A DNA stretch of 64,000 nt from Microvirga lenta (GTDB lineage Bacteria; Pseudomonadota; Alphaproteobacteria; Rhizobiales; Beijerinckiaceae): NCBI RefSeq assembly GCF_020532555.1, contig NZ_JAJBBR010000005.1:62001-126000 (forward strand), given 5' to 3'. Of the stretch, positions 34,472 to 46,639 are shown one piece after another. A program made the position numbers and the translations under genes. Numbering within the stretch: position 1 is the first letter of the stretch; each line of letters starts with the position of its first letter. Below the pieces are notes generated by a model. The model did no database searches. It was not told the DNA's origin and saw only the letters and a program-made list of their open reading frames with translations.

Positions 34472-35716
34472 TCAGGTCTGCCCCGGCCGCAGCTTATAGA
34501 AGATGTGGCGGCCGATCACGTCCATCTTCTTCAGGCGGCGCGCCCAGTAGGGGCGCACGTAGTTGGCGTGGTAGTGGGTCGATCCGCCCACCTCCGCCAG
34601 ATAGGTCTTGCCTTCGAGCACGGCGCTCGCGACGCGCTTGGCCCGCTCCCAGGATTCGGACTCGCCGATGCGCAGCTTCTTGCCCTCGCAGGCGAAGGTG
34701 AACTGGCAGGCGAGATGGCGGTGGCGGTTCTGGTAGACCACGCCGCAGACGGAGGACGGGTAGAGACCGCTCTTCACCCGGTTCAGGACCACCTGCGCGA
34801 CCGCCGCCTGCCCCTCTTCCGGCTCGCTGCGGGCCTCGAAATAGACCGCCTCGGCGAGGCAGCGCTGCTCCTTGCTCAGGTCGTCGGGATCGATCAGGTC
34901 CGCATAGCGGGGCCGGTCGTCGTCCTTGGGAACCACGGTGCCGTCGAAGCCGCCGTTGCGATCGAGGCGCGGCGATTGCAGGGAGACCGGCGCGGCGGCG
35001 ATCTCGATGGGGGTGGAATCGACCGGCGCGGGCGTGGTCGAGGACAGGGCCACGGCGCGGCGCACGGTCGGGGTCGTGGCGCTTCCTGCGGCGCCCGTCG
35101 AGCCGGCGGCCGCCGCGGCCGGCGATTGCACGGAGCTCGCCCGGCGGGTCGTGGTGTATTCGGGCGCCTCCCAGGGCTCGAAATCCTGCTCCATCTCGGG
35201 GCCTTCGAGCTTGCCTTCCATGAGAATCGTCGGCGGCAGGAGCCGCTCGTCCTGACCGAAGAGCAGCCGCGTCCCGGCCTGTTGGAGCATCGGGCGCAGT
35301 TCGCCCGCGCGGCGGGACAGGGTGATGCGGGGCTGGACCAGCGGATCGCCCTTGCGGGCGCGCTCGACCGCCGGAAGGGCGCCGGCGTCCTTCTTCGTCT
35401 CGTCCTGGAGCGGCGAGCCGTTCACGAGGTCGTCCGGCAGATCGTAGCGGGGAAGCGTCCTGAGCACGCCCAAATCAGCGCGGCTGTCGGCTGGAATGGA
35501 GGGCACGAGGTTCGTCCCCGCCAGGCGGGCCATCGCGCCACGCGGGGCAAAGCTCACGCCGGACTGGGGATCGTTGCTCGCCGACGCGGTGAAGGACACC
35601 AAAAGACCGGCCGCAAGAGCCCAGGGCGCCGTGGTTGCGCAAATCCATCTGACCCGAGAGCGACGATAATGTATACGCACGCGACCACACCCTACCGGAA
35701 CCCGCCAGTGGAGCAT
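34472..35716 (-). CDS. SleB-like cell wall hydrolase
   Basis: 414 residues. A basic N-terminus and one membrane/signal segment (APWALAAGLLVSFTASAS) precede a ~230-residue low-complexity region rich in Ala/Pro/Ser/Thr. The C-terminal Hydrolase_2 (SleB) domain (about 290-414) has 'QRCLAEAVYFEARSEPEEGQ' with the catalytic Glu, 'VVLNRVKSGLYPSSVCGVVY', 'CQFTFACEGK' and 'THYHANYVRPYWARRL'. It would cleave peptidoglycan glycan strands in the periplasm. ATG 35716 is my start; GTG 35680 is a credible alternative giving a shorter basic tail. Confidence 0.85.
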   Translation of the reverse strand: MLHWRVPVGCGRVRIHYRRSRVRWICATTAPWALAAGLLVSFTASASNDPQSGVSFAPRGAMARLAGTNLVPSIPADSRADLGVLRTLPRYDLPDDLVNGSPLQDETKKDAGALPAVERARKGDPLVQPRITLSRRAGELRPMLQQAGTRLLFGQDERLLPPTILMEGKLEGPEMEQDFEPWEAPEYTTTRRASSVQSPAAAAAGSTGAAGSATTPTVRRAVALSSTTPAPVDSTPIEIAAAPVSLQSPRLDRNGGFDGTVVPKDDDRPRYADLIDPDDLSKEQRCLAEAVYFEARSEPEEGQAAVAQVVLNRVKSGLYPSSVCGVVYQNRHRHLACQFTFACEGKKLRIGESESWERAKRVASAVLEGKTYLAEVGGSTHYHANYVRPYWARRLKKMDVIGRHIFYKLRPGQT

Positions 35717-35771
35717 CCCTCGGGAATGCTCCGGCTCGGTATGGTTATCGCCCTTTAAGGTTGATGGGGGG

Positions 35772-36596
35772 TTAAGGCCCGGGATTCCCCCGCCCCTCGG
35801 CCATGCGCCGCAGGAGAAGCGCGGTCTCCGCATCGGCGGGGAAAAAGGCCTCGATGGCGAGCTCCGACAGGGTCACGTCGACGGGCGTGCCGAAGACCGT
35901 GGTCGTGCTGAACAGGGTCAGCACGCCCTCGGGTACCGTCAGTTTCAGGGGCACGACGACGCCGGCATAATGATCGGCCGGCGCAGGCCCGCGCCGCGCG
36001 GCATCGGGTATCGGATAGGCGCTCAGCTCCTCCATCAGGCCGGACAGAACCGCGTCGCCCGTCACGTCCACCTGGTGGCGCAGGCGCGTCACGAGGTGGT
36101 TGCGCCATTCGGTAAAGTTCACGATGCGCCGGGCAATCCCGGCGGGGTGCACGCTCAGGCGCAGCACGTTCACCGGCGGCTTGAGGAGCGCCGGATCGAC
36201 ATCGCCGATCAGCGGAAACAGCGCATCGTTCGCGGCGATCAGGTGCCAGTGCCGGTCCACCGCCAGCGCGGGATAGGGATCGTGCCCCTTGAGCACCAGA
36301 TCGACCGCTTGGCGCGCGCTGCGCAGTTCCGGATCGTCGAGGGATTTCTGCGAATAGACCGGCGCATAGCCTGCCGAGACCAGCATGATGTTGCGCTCCC
36401 GCAGGGGCATGTCGAGCTTCTCGGCCAGATGCAGCACCATCTCGCGGCTGGGCTGCGAGCGGCCGGTCTCCAGGAAGCTGAGATGCCGGGTGGAGATGTC
36501 GGCCTCGAGCGCCAGATCGAGCTGGCTCATGCGGCGGCGCTGGCGCCATTCGCGGATATGGTCGCCGACCGGTTTCGTGGAATTCGTGTTCATCAT
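35772..36596 (-). CDS. XRE-family regulator with MmyB-like ligand domain
   Basis: 274 residues. An XRE HTH at about 10-65 ('IREWRQRRRMSQLDLALEAD', 'ISTRHLSFLETGRSQPSREM') is followed by a PAS-like MmyB domain ('YPALAVDRHWHLIAANDALF', 'NVLRLSVHPAGIARRIVNFT', 'LKLTVPEGVLTLFSTTTVFG', 'TLSELAIEAFFPAD'). Structures of this family bind a fatty acid in the C-terminal domain. It is divergent from a small membrane protein gene (140 bases apart), its most likely target (inference). Two adjacent ATGs (36596, 36593) exist. Confidence 0.9.
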   Translation of the reverse strand: MMNTNSTKPVGDHIREWRQRRRMSQLDLALEADISTRHLSFLETGRSQPSREMVLHLAEKLDMPLRERNIMLVSAGYAPVYSQKSLDDPELRSARQAVDLVLKGHDPYPALAVDRHWHLIAANDALFPLIGDVDPALLKPPVNVLRLSVHPAGIARRIVNFTEWRNHLVTRLRHQVDVTGDAVLSGLMEELSAYPIPDAARRGPAPADHYAGVVVPLKLTVPEGVLTLFSTTTVFGTPVDVTLSELAIEAFFPADAETALLLRRMAEGRGNPGP

Positions 36597-36736
36597 GGCC
36601 GGACGATAGCCCGAGGCAGGATCATCTTCCAATGACCTCCGAGGTAATCGACGGGCCGCACGGGCGGCGCAATCCTTCAGGCACGGTCGATGGCCCTTCC
36701 CGCCATGGACCTCAACCGAGCCAAGAGGAACCTGCC

Positions 36737-37138
36737 ATGCCGACGATCATCCCCTCCCCGCTTCTCCGCCAGGCCCTGCTCGCCGACGCTTCGACCAGCG
36801 CCGCCTTCGCCGTGCTGATGGTGCTGGCCGCCGGCCCCTTGAGCGGCCTTCTCGGCCTGCCGGAGATGCTCCTGCGCCTCGTGGGCGCGGTGCTCGTGCC
36901 CTATGCGGCGCTCCTCGCCTATATGGGCCTGCGCAGCCACCTGCAGCGCCCCCTCGTCTGGGCCGTCGTGATCGGCAATGCCCTGTGGGTGGCGGACAGC
37001 GCGCTGCTTCTCGTGAGCGGCTGGGTCGAGCCGACACGGGCCGGCTATGCCTTCGTGATCGCTCAAGGCCTGGTGGTGCTGATGTATGCGGAGTTCCAGT
37101 ATGTCGGCCTGCGCCGGTCGCAGGCGGCGACCGCATAG
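36737..37138 (+). CDS. Small four-helix membrane protein
   Basis: 133 residues with four predicted membrane helices (AFAVLMVLAAGPLSGLLGL, LVGAVLVPYAALLAYMGL, WAVVIGNALWVADSALLLVSG, AFVIAQGLVVLMYAEFQYVG). I do not recognise a named family with certainty; similar proteins are widespread next to MmyB-type regulators. GAGGAA lies nine bases before the ATG. Divergent from the XRE/MmyB regulator. Confidence 0.8.
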   Translation: MPTIIPSPLLRQALLADASTSAAFAVLMVLAAGPLSGLLGLPEMLLRLVGAVLVPYAALLAYMGLRSHLQRPLVWAVVIGNALWVADSALLLVSGWVEPTRAGYAFVIAQGLVVLMYAEFQYVGLRRSQAATA

Positions 37139-37216
37139 GACATGACGGCCCTGCAGCCTCGCAGGCACTGCGTCTCACCTCTCCTCAGGGAGAGGTGAAC
37201 GTGCGTCTGCACGCCG

Positions 37217-37561
37217 TCAGAAGTTCCGCCCGTCCACCGGGACGAGCTCGAGCTCGGACAGCTCCACATCCTCCAGGCAGCGCACGTTGATCGCCGCCGT
37301 CGCCTCGCCGGTCGGCTTCTTGCCCTCGCCGAAGGGCGCGCAGCCGCAGGTCGAGCAGAACCGGTGCTGGATGGTGTGGGTGTTGAAGGTGTAGGTCGCG
37401 AGATCCTCCTCGCCGCGCAGGATCGTCAGTGCGCCGCGCGGCACGAAGGTCAGGAGATAGCCCTTCCGCCGGCAATGGGAGCAGTTGCATTCGATGACCT
37501 GGTCGAGATCGGCCTCGACCTCGAACGCCACCTTGCCGCAATGGCACGAACCCTTGTGCAT
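37217..37561 (-). CDS. GFA family (CENP-V/GFA zinc-fold) protein
   Basis: 114 residues with the zinc-binding Cys pattern of the glutathione-dependent formaldehyde-activating fold: 'GSCHCGKVAFEV', 'ECNCSHCRRKGYLL', and 'RFCSTCGCAPFGEG'. Family members bind one or two zinc ions; enzymatic activity is proven for few of them. Start ATG 37561. It follows the ppdK and small membrane genes on the same strand by 23 bases and may be co-transcribed. Confidence 0.88.
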   Translation of the reverse strand: MHKGSCHCGKVAFEVEADLDQVIECNCSHCRRKGYLLTFVPRGALTILRGEEDLATYTFNTHTIQHRFCSTCGCAPFGEGKKPTGEATAAINVRCLEDVELSELELVPVDGRNF

Positions 37562-37584
37562 GTGCCCCTTCCCCTATTTCCGTC

Positions 37585-37853
37585 TCAGGTTCCGATAGCC
37601 AGGAATGCGGTGACGATGAGGCCCGCGCCCAGGACGCCGACGAAGCGGTCGCCCATGGTGAGGGGCTCCGCCTTGCCTCGGGCAGCCGCCTGGCCGATGA
37701 CGATGTCGAGAACCAGAGAAACCACGAACGGCCAGGCGGCGGGCGTGATCGCCGCCTCCTGCCATGTCGGGTTCTGCGCCGCGACCCATCCGATCACGAC
37801 GCCCGTGACGATCATCGCGGCGATGTAAAGCAGCCTGCTGCGGGAGAGCGCCA

Positions 37854-37854
<1 letters not shown>
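37585..37854 (-). CDS. Small membrane protein downstream of ppdK
   Basis: 89 residues with three likely membrane helices (LYIAAMIVTGVVIGWVAA, WPFVVSLVLDIVIGQAAA, GVLGAGLIVTAFLAIG). No family recognised. Its ATG overlaps the ppdK stop (TGATG on the minus strand), so it is translationally coupled to ppdK. Function unknown. Confidence 0.7.
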
Positions 37855-40532
<2,678 letters not shown>

Positions 40533-40598
40533 CGCTCGACCCTTTTGGCTTTTCGTCCTGCTGAAGCGCAGGTGAAGGCTTGAAGCATGCGGGACCAA

Positions 40599-40624
40599 AA
40601 CGCAACCTGAACGGCCAAGGTTCC
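40599..40624 (-). promoter_or_regulatory. EcfG-type promoter of ppdK
   Basis: On the minus strand GGAAC (40624-40620), 17 bases, then CGTT (40602-40599): an exact match to GGAAC-N16/17-CGTT. Transcription would begin near 40590, about 58 bases before the ppdK ATG. Regulation by the general stress sigma factor is inferred. Confidence 0.6.
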
Positions 40625-40661
40625 TTAGTCTAAGAAACCAAGGCGCTCCGCCGTCTTCACG

Positions 40662-40710
40662 CCCGGCGTCATTCCGGGCTCCGCTCCGCTCGCCCCGGAA
40701 TGACGCCGGG
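40662..40710. repeat. Long perfect inverted repeat (REP-like)
   Basis: CCCGGCGTCATTCCGGG (40662-40678) is repeated exactly inverted at 40694-40710 around a 15-base loop. It has no T-run on either side, so it is more likely a REP-type palindrome than a terminator. Confidence 0.75.
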
Positions 40711-40894
40711 AACACGACGCTTCGCCTAATGGCCGGGACAGGCTCGGCCAAGACAAATCATTTATACAGGGTTTGTCAGTTCCGGTGAAAATCCGTTGCC
40801 CCATAAGAGTGACCGATGGGCCCTATCAGCGCACGGGCCAGCTAGTCACAGCTCACGTTGACGCTAAGAGAGTGGCAGGCCATTGTCGTTTTGC

Positions 40895-41179
40895 TTAGAA
40901 CAGATAGAGCACGAAGAAACAGAGATAAATAACAAGGAAGCAGACTGGTGCTATCCAGTAGCTATGCCAGCTTTCCAGGACAGGAATGAGGCGCCCTCTC
41001 CTAGTCGCGAGGAGAAGAAGGAAGAGAACCACCCATAGGATCGGTTGGTAATAAAGAATGGCCGCGTAAGGGTCGACGAAGTAACGAGCGAGTACGTCAG
41101 CTGCAAGGAACGACGCGAGGCCGCTCACAAGCGCGTAGAGAATGACGATGCCCGTGGACTTGAGTATGCTCCCGAGCAT
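40895..41179 (-). CDS. Small AT-rich membrane protein, unknown
   Basis: 94 residues, three predicted membrane helices (STGIVILYALVSGLASFLAA, AILYYQPILWVVLFLLLLAT, YWIAPVCFLVIYLCFFVLYL). No family recognised. Base composition is clearly lower in GC than neighbours, with codons rare here (ATA, AAA, TAT), suggesting recent arrival. It lies 28 bases upstream of the L,D-transpeptidase stop side and reads in the same direction. Confidence 0.5.
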   Translation of the reverse strand: MLGSILKSTGIVILYALVSGLASFLAADVLARYFVDPYAAILYYQPILWVVLFLLLLATRRGRLIPVLESWHSYWIAPVCFLVIYLCFFVLYLF

Positions 41180-41207
41180 CGTTTGACCCTCAGACAGTGG
41201 GCAGGCC

Positions 41208-41858
41208 TCAGACCCGGTAGCGCCCGTTGCGCTTCACGTAAACGGTGGTTCCGACGGGCACGCGCTCGTAGAGATCGACGATGTCCTCGTTCAGCATGCG
41301 CACGCAGCCGGAGGAGACCTGCTCGCCGATGCTCCAGGGCTCGTTGGTGCCGTGGATGCGGAAGAGCGTGTCGGCGCCGTTCTGGTGCAGGTAGAGGGCG
41401 CGGGCGCCGAGCGGATTGTCGAGACCGGCCTCCACGTGGCGCGGCAGGTCGGGCTTGAGGCTCACCATGGTGGTGGTCGGCGACCAGGCCGGCCACACGC
41501 CCTTGCGGCCGACCGTCGCGGTGCCCTTCCAGGAGAAGCCCTGCTTGCCGACGCCGACGCCGTAGCGAATCGCCTTGTTGTCGGCCTGCACGAGATAGAG
41601 CATCCGCTCGTCGATATGGACGACGATGGAGCCCGGCTTCTCGGGGCCGTTATAGGCCACGGTCTGCCGGGCGTATTTCGGGTCCATCCTGCTGCGGTCG
41701 ACCAGCGGCACGTTGTGCGGCTTGTCCGGCATGGAGCCGATATACCAACCCGCATAGGGATCGGCTTCCGCCGCGGCCTGGGGAGGCTGCTGGATGGACT
41801 GGCAGGCAGCGAGAGGCGCAATGGCGATTGCGCCGAGCAGAAGACGTCGAGTGAGCAT
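41208..41858 (-). CDS. L,D-transpeptidase lipoprotein (YkuD)
   Basis: 216 residues. The N-terminus 'MLTRRLLLGAIAIAPLAACQ' has twin Arg and a lipobox ending at Cys19, so an exported lipoprotein. The YkuD domain covers about 75-216 with the active-site signature 'FRIHGTNEPWSIGEQVSSGC' followed by VRM; the Cys and His are both present. It would form 3-3 cross-links in peptidoglycan or attach proteins to it. ATG 41858 is preferred because the extra four residues upstream add nothing. Confidence 0.9.
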   Translation of the reverse strand: MLTRRLLLGAIAIAPLAACQSIQQPPQAAAEADPYAGWYIGSMPDKPHNVPLVDRSRMDPKYARQTVAYNGPEKPGSIVVHIDERMLYLVQADNKAIRYGVGVGKQGFSWKGTATVGRKGVWPAWSPTTTMVSLKPDLPRHVEAGLDNPLGARALYLHQNGADTLFRIHGTNEPWSIGEQVSSGCVRMLNEDIVDLYERVPVGTTVYVKRNGRYRV

Positions 41859-41956
41859 CGGCTGTCCCAAGACAGGGTAACGGAGTTGCCCCTGCCTAAC
41901 GCGAAGTAACGAGTCTGGCTGTGCCCTGCTTGCAACAGCCGGACTCGAATGTGAGC

Positions 41957-44062
41957 TCAGCCCTCGATCCGGGAGAAATCGGCCACCGCCCGGGTGGCCT
42001 CGCGGAAGGCGTTGAGGAGCTTCAAGCGGTTCTCGCGCAAGGCGGAATCCTCCGCATTCACGGTCACTTTGTCGAAAAAGGCGTCCACGGGCTGGCGCAG
42101 GCGCGACAAAGCGCGCATGGCGCCCTCGAAATCCTCGTTCTCGACCGCGACGGCCGCTTCCTGCCGCGCTCCGTGCAGAACCACCGCCAGGGCCTTCTCC
42201 TCGATCTGGCCCTGCGCATTCACGATTTCGAGATCCGGCGCCTCGCTGTACGAGCGCCCGTCCTTCTTCTCCTCGATCCGCAGGATATTCGCCGCGCGGC
42301 GGTATCCGGCGAGGAGATTCGCCCCGTCCTCCGTGTCGAGGAAGCGGCCCAGCGCCTCCACGCGCCGGACGATCATGAGAAGGTCGTCCTGGCCCGGAAG
42401 CGCGAACACGGCGTCGATGAGGTCGTGCCGGGCGCCCTGGTCGCGGAGATAGACCTTCAGGCGGTCGGCGAAGAAGGAGAGGAGATCGGCCGCGACGCCT
42501 TCATTCGCCTCGGCGGCGGCGAAGGCGCGGCTCTTCATGACCTGCTGCACGAAATGCAGGCGAATGTCGTTCTCCAGCACCAGCCGGATCACGCCCAAAG
42601 CCGCGCGGCGCAGGGCATACGGATCCTTCGATCCCGTCGGCTTCTCGTCGATGGCCCAGAAGCCCACCAGCGTGTCGATCTTGTCGGCAAGCGCCACAGC
42701 CACCGAAACCGGATCGGTCGGCACCCGGTCGGAGGGGCCCAGCGGCTTGTAGTGCTCCTCGACGGCCGCCGCGACGGACGGGTTCTCGCCCTGCAGCGTC
42801 GCGTAGTAGCGGCCCATCAGGCCCTGAAGCTCGGGGAACTCGCCCACCATCTCGGTGACGAGGTCGGCCTTGGCGAGGCGCGCGGCGCGCTCGGCCAGTT
42901 CGGGATCGGCGCCCACGATGGGAGCGAGGTTGCGCGCCAAGGCCGCGATGCGCTCCACGCGCTCGTGCTGGGTGCCGAGCTTCTCATGGAAGACGATGGA
43001 TTTCAGCTTGTCGAGCCGGTCCTCCAGCTTCACCCTCTGGTCCGTTTCCCAGAAGAACTTGGCGTCGGAGAGACGCGCGCGCACCACGCGCTCGTTGCCG
43101 CCCACGATGGTCTTGCCGCCGTCCTTGGCGACGAGGTTCGAGGTCAGCAGGAACCTGTTGGCCAGCTTGCCGGTCTTGGGATCGCGCAGCACGAAGCACT
43201 TCTGGTTGGCGCGGATCGTGGTGCGGATCACCTCCGGCGGAATGTCCAGGAAGGCCTCGTCGAAGGAGCCCATGAGCACCACCGGCCATTCCACGAGGCC
43301 GGCGACCTCCTCCAAAAGCCCCTCGTCCTCCACGAGTTCGAGTCCCTGCGCGAAAGCGAGGTCCCGCGCGTCGTGGAGAATGATGTCCTTGCGGCGGTCT
43401 GCATCGAGCACGACCTTGGCGCGCTCCAGCGCCGGCGCGTAGTCGTCGAAGCGCTTCACCCGGAAAGCGCCCGGCGACAGGAAGCGGTGGCCGTGGGTGA
43501 CGTCGCCGGAGGCGATGCCGTCGACCTCGAAATGCACCACTTCGGGGTCCTCCGTCTCGGGCCCGAAGGTGCAGACGATGGATTGCAGCGGGCGCACCCA
43601 GCGGAGCGAGCCGGGGTCCTTCGAGGCTGCGCCCCAGCGCATGGATTTCGGCCAGGGGAAGGTCTTGACGATCTGGGGCACGATCTCCGCCAGCACGTCC
43701 TGGGTGGTGCGGCCGGGCTTCTCGATGACGGCCACGTAGAACTCGCCCTTCTTGGGGTCGCTCTCGATCTTCGCCTGTTCGAGCGAGGTCAGCCCCGCTC
43801 CTTTCAGAAAGCCCTGAACCGCCGCCTCGGGTGCGCCGACGCGGGGGCCTTTGCGCTCCTCGCGCACGTCCTGCCCCTTCACGGGCAGGCCCGCCACATG
43901 GAGCGCGAGCCGGCGCGGGGTCGCGAAGGCCTTGGCGCCCTCGTAGACGAAGCCGCGCTCCACGAGCGCATCGGTGACGAGCTTCTTCAGATCCTCCGCC
44001 GCACGGCGCTGCATCCGGGCGGGGATTTCTTCGGAGAAGAGTTCAAGGAGAAGGTCGGGCAT
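41957..44062 (-). CDS. glyS: Glycyl-tRNA synthetase beta subunit
   Basis: 701 residues, full-length GlyS. N-terminal '[20 protein letters not shown]', the middle '[20 protein letters not shown]', '[10 protein letters not shown]', and C-terminal HD-like and anticodon-binding regions ('[20 protein letters not shown]', '[20 protein letters not shown]') match the family. It works as the beta subunit with GlyQ, encoded 49 bases upstream on the same strand; together they charge tRNA-Gly. Confidence 0.96.
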   Translation of the reverse strand: MPDLLLELFSEEIPARMQRRAAEDLKKLVTDALVERGFVYEGAKAFATPRRLALHVAGLPVKGQDVREERKGPRVGAPEAAVQGFLKGAGLTSLEQAKIESDPKKGEFYVAVIEKPGRTTQDVLAEIVPQIVKTFPWPKSMRWGAASKDPGSLRWVRPLQSIVCTFGPETEDPEVVHFEVDGIASGDVTHGHRFLSPGAFRVKRFDDYAPALERAKVVLDADRRKDIILHDARDLAFAQGLELVEDEGLLEEVAGLVEWPVVLMGSFDEAFLDIPPEVIRTTIRANQKCFVLRDPKTGKLANRFLLTSNLVAKDGGKTIVGGNERVVRARLSDAKFFWETDQRVKLEDRLDKLKSIVFHEKLGTQHERVERIAALARNLAPIVGADPELAERAARLAKADLVTEMVGEFPELQGLMGRYYATLQGENPSVAAAVEEHYKPLGPSDRVPTDPVSVAVALADKIDTLVGFWAIDEKPTGSKDPYALRRAALGVIRLVLENDIRLHFVQQVMKSRAFAAAEANEGVAADLLSFFADRLKVYLRDQGARHDLIDAVFALPGQDDLLMIVRRVEALGRFLDTEDGANLLAGYRRAANILRIEEKKDGRSYSEAPDLEIVNAQGQIEEKALAVVLHGARQEAAVAVENEDFEGAMRALSRLRQPVDAFFDKVTVNAEDSALRENRLKLLNAFREATRAVADFSRIEG

Positions 44063-44111
44063 GACAGGACTTTGAAATCGAGGAAGGAAGGGATCGAAGG
44101 AGCACGCCGCC

Positions 44112-45053
44112 TCAAGCGGCCACGCCCCCGCCCTCGGTCTTCAGCCATGCGGCGCCGCAGGCCTTGGCCAGCTCGCGGACGCGCAGGATGTAGCTCTGGC
44201 GCTCGGTGACGGAGATCACGCCGCGGGCGTCGAGCAGGTTGAACATGTGGCTGGCCTTGATGCACTGGTCGTAGGCCGGCAGCGCCATGAGGTGGCGGCT
44301 GTCGTTGGCGCCCGGCTTCGGCTCGCCGTCCGCCAGGTACTTGCGGCAGGCGGCCTCCGCGTCGCGGAAATGGCGGAAGAGCATCTCCGTGTCGGCATAT
44401 TCGAAGTTGTGCCGGGAATATTCCTGCTCGGCCTGGAGGAAGACGTCGCCGTAGGTGACCTTCCGATCGCCCTCCAGCCCGTTGAAGTTGAGGTCGTAGA
44501 TCGATTCCACGCCCTGGAGATACATGGCGAGGCGCTCGAGCCCGTAGGTGAGCTCACCGGCCACGGGGGAGCACTCGAAGCCCGCCACCTGCTGGAAGTA
44601 AGTGAACTGCGAGACCTCCATGCCGTCGCACCAGCACTCCCAGCCGAGGCCCCAGGCCCCGAGGGTCGGGCTCTCCCAGTCGTCCTCGACGAAGCGGATG
44701 TCGTGGACGCCCGTATCGATGCCGATGGCCTCCAGCGACTTCACGTAGAGCTGCTGGATGTCCGGCGGGTTCGGCTTCAGGATGACCTGGAACTGGTAAT
44801 AGTGCTGGAGCCGGTTGGGGTTCTCGCCGTAGCGCCCGTCCTTCGGGCGCCGCGAGGGCTGGACATAGGCAGCGCGCCAGGGTTTCGGCCCGAGGGCGCG
44901 CAGGGTCGTGGCCGGATGGAAGGTGCCGGCGCCCATCTCCATGTCGTAGGGCTGGAGGATCACGCAGCCCTGTTCGGCCCAGTAGCGCTGAAGGGTGAGG
45001 ATCAGCCCCTGAAAGGAGCGCGCAGGATTCATATGCGCGGTTTCGCTCGTCAT
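44112..45053 (-). CDS. glyQ: Glycyl-tRNA synthetase alpha subunit
   Basis: 313 residues. Strongly conserved GlyQ pieces: '[20 protein letters not shown]', '[20 protein letters not shown]', '[20 protein letters not shown]', '[20 protein letters not shown]'. It contains the catalytic site for glycyl-adenylate formation. The start at 45053 ([14 protein letters not shown]) is the better fit; an in-frame ATG at 45032 is the alternative. First gene of glyQ-glyS. Confidence 0.96.
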   Translation of the reverse strand: MTSETAHMNPARSFQGLILTLQRYWAEQGCVILQPYDMEMGAGTFHPATTLRALGPKPWRAAYVQPSRRPKDGRYGENPNRLQHYYQFQVILKPNPPDIQQLYVKSLEAIGIDTGVHDIRFVEDDWESPTLGAWGLGWECWCDGMEVSQFTYFQQVAGFECSPVAGELTYGLERLAMYLQGVESIYDLNFNGLEGDRKVTYGDVFLQAEQEYSRHNFEYADTEMLFRHFRDAEAACRKYLADGEPKPGANDSRHLMALPAYDQCIKASHMFNLLDARGVISVTERQSYILRVRELAKACGAAWLKTEGGGVAA

Positions 45054-45215
45054 TTCGGCGTCCGGTGGTTGGAAATCTCTGTCGAACCCTTGGGAGTTGG
45101 GGCGGCGCAAGTCAAGCGCCGGGGCGGACCGCCCCCTCGTCATTCCCGGCCGGAGGCGGCGGACGGGAAGGGAATCCCCTTCCCGGTCCTTCGGACTACC
45201 AGGGCTGAAATGGTG

Positions 45216-46097
45216 CTACAGCCCCAGCCGCGACCAGGAGGCCCGCTCCTCCAGGGCGCCGATCATCTCGGCCGGGTCGATCAGGCTGGTCTGGCCTCCG
45301 GGCCGGCGGCCCAGGAGACGGGCGAGGAGCGGCTGACGGGCCGGTTCGATCACGCGCAGCTGCACCTTGTCGCCGAAGCGCTCGCGCAGGACCGTGCGGA
45401 TGTCGCCGATGCCGTCCACGAGGCCGAGGCCCCTCGCCTCCTCGCCGACCCAGAAGGCCCCGGAGAAGAGTTCGCCGTTGGCCTGGTCGAGCTTTTCGCC
45501 CCTGCGCGACTTCACGAGATCGATGAAGACGCCGTGGATGTGCCGCTGCAGGTTCTTGAGGCGCTCCACGTCCTTGGGGTCCTCGGGCCGGAAGGGGTCG
45601 AGAATGGCCTTGTTCTCACCCGCCGTATGCACGCGCCGCTCGATGCCGAAGCGCTCGATGAGGCGGTCGAAGCCGAAGCCGGCGGACACGACCCCGATGG
45701 AGCCGACGATCGAGGACGGATCGGCGAAGATCTCGTCCGCCGCACAGGCGATCATGTAGCCGCCCGAGGCCGCCGCATCCTCCACGAAGGCGATGACCGG
45801 AACCTTCTTTTCCTCCGCCAGGGCGCGGATACGCCGGAAGATCAGGTGGGACTGCGCCGGCGAGCCGCCGGGGGAGTTGATGACGAGGGCCACGGCCGAG
45901 GCGCCCTTGATCGAGAAGGCGCGCTCGAGAACCGGGGCCATGCTCGACATGGCAAGGCCCGGCCTCAGGGGCATCACCGCCCCGATGGGACCCGAGAGGC
46001 GCACCACCGGAACGATTGGAACCTGCGGCCTCAGCCGGCCGGGAAGCAGAAAATGGAGGCGCTGGGGAAGCAGCGTCGAGAGGGTGATCTGGCTCAT
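45216..46097 (-). CDS. S49 family peptidase (SppA/SohB-like)
   Basis: 293 residues. The serine protease dyad is visible: the Ser in 'EDAAASGGYMIACAADEIFA' and the Lys in 'HTAGENKAILDPFRPEDPKD'. 'ALVINSPGGSPAQSHLIF' is the usual substrate-binding turn. No clear N-terminal membrane helix, so either a soluble or a peripherally bound signal-peptide peptidase. It lies upstream of glyQ on the same strand in a neighbourhood shared by many Rhizobiales. Confidence 0.9.
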   Translation of the reverse strand: MSQITLSTLLPQRLHFLLPGRLRPQVPIVPVVRLSGPIGAVMPLRPGLAMSSMAPVLERAFSIKGASAVALVINSPGGSPAQSHLIFRRIRALAEEKKVPVIAFVEDAAASGGYMIACAADEIFADPSSIVGSIGVVSAGFGFDRLIERFGIERRVHTAGENKAILDPFRPEDPKDVERLKNLQRHIHGVFIDLVKSRRGEKLDQANGELFSGAFWVGEEARGLGLVDGIGDIRTVLRERFGDKVQLRVIEPARQPLLARLLGRRPGGQTSLIDPAEMIGALEERASWSRLGL

Positions 46098-46262
46098 GAC
46101 GGGAATGTAGTGCGCGCGGCGCAGCTTCCCAAGATGAACATTCCTTTAGGGAATTGGTCGGACTGCGTTCAGCTGGGCCCGTTTAAACCTTCAGCATGAA
46201 CAGCAGCCCTGTCGATACTTCATTTTCAGATCGCAACACGGCGCGGAATTGAGGAGACATCC

Positions 46263-46592
46263 ATGCGTAAACTGCTTCTCGGCCTCTTCGGCCTTCTTGC
46301 CCTGGGCTTCGGCGCCTTCACCGCCCAGCCCGCCGAGGCCCAGCCCTATTATCCCGGCTACCGGCAGCACTGGGGCGGCCCGGCCGTCACCGTGCAGTTC
46401 GGCCCGCCGCGCTACGAGTACCGGAGGCCCTACCGCGCCCGGCGCCACTACCGCCCCTACCGTCACTATCGCTACGCCCGTCCGGTCTATGGCCGCCCGG
46501 TCTATGCGGGTCGGCGCTGCTTCGTGCGGCCGCAGCGGGTCTGGACGGATTACGGCTGGGTCCGGCGTCCCGTGCGGGTCTGCCGCTGGTAA
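46263..46592 (+). CDS. Small exported Arg/Tyr-rich protein
   Basis: 109 residues. Signal peptide 'MRKLLLGLFGLLALGFGAFT', cleavage near AEAQ. The mature part is strongly basic with many Arg-Tyr-Arg and Arg-Pro-Tyr steps (YRRPYRARRHYRPYRHYRYA) and two Cys near the end that could form a disulphide. Many Rhizobiales encode such short proteins; function unknown. GAGGAGA is eight bases upstream of the ATG, and a clear terminator follows. Confidence 0.75.
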   Translation: MRKLLLGLFGLLALGFGAFTAQPAEAQPYYPGYRQHWGGPAVTVQFGPPRYEYRRPYRARRHYRPYRHYRYARPVYGRPVYAGRRCFVRPQRVWTDYGWVRRPVRVCRW

Positions 46593-46615
46593 GAAGGCCG
46601 ACAGGCCGAACGATG

Positions 46616-46639
46616 CGGGCACCTTCGGGTGCCCGTTTT
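46616..46639 (+). terminator. Rho-independent terminator
   Basis: CGGGCACC, TTCG loop, GGTGCCCG, then TTTT: a perfect 8-bp stem with stable tetraloop and T-run, 23 bases after the small exported protein gene. Confidence 0.9.

Larger units (their letters stand above)
40533..40894. other. Gene-free stretch upstream of ppdK
   Basis: It holds the EcfG-type promoter (40599-40624) and the 17-bp inverted repeat (40662-40710). From about 40740 to 40894 the DNA is more AT-rich and shows nothing I recognise. Confidence 0.55.

Noticed and set aside
41921-44209. A 762-codon open frame antisense to glyS
   Set aside because: Composition is that of a GC-rich shadow frame, and glyS on the other strand is complete.
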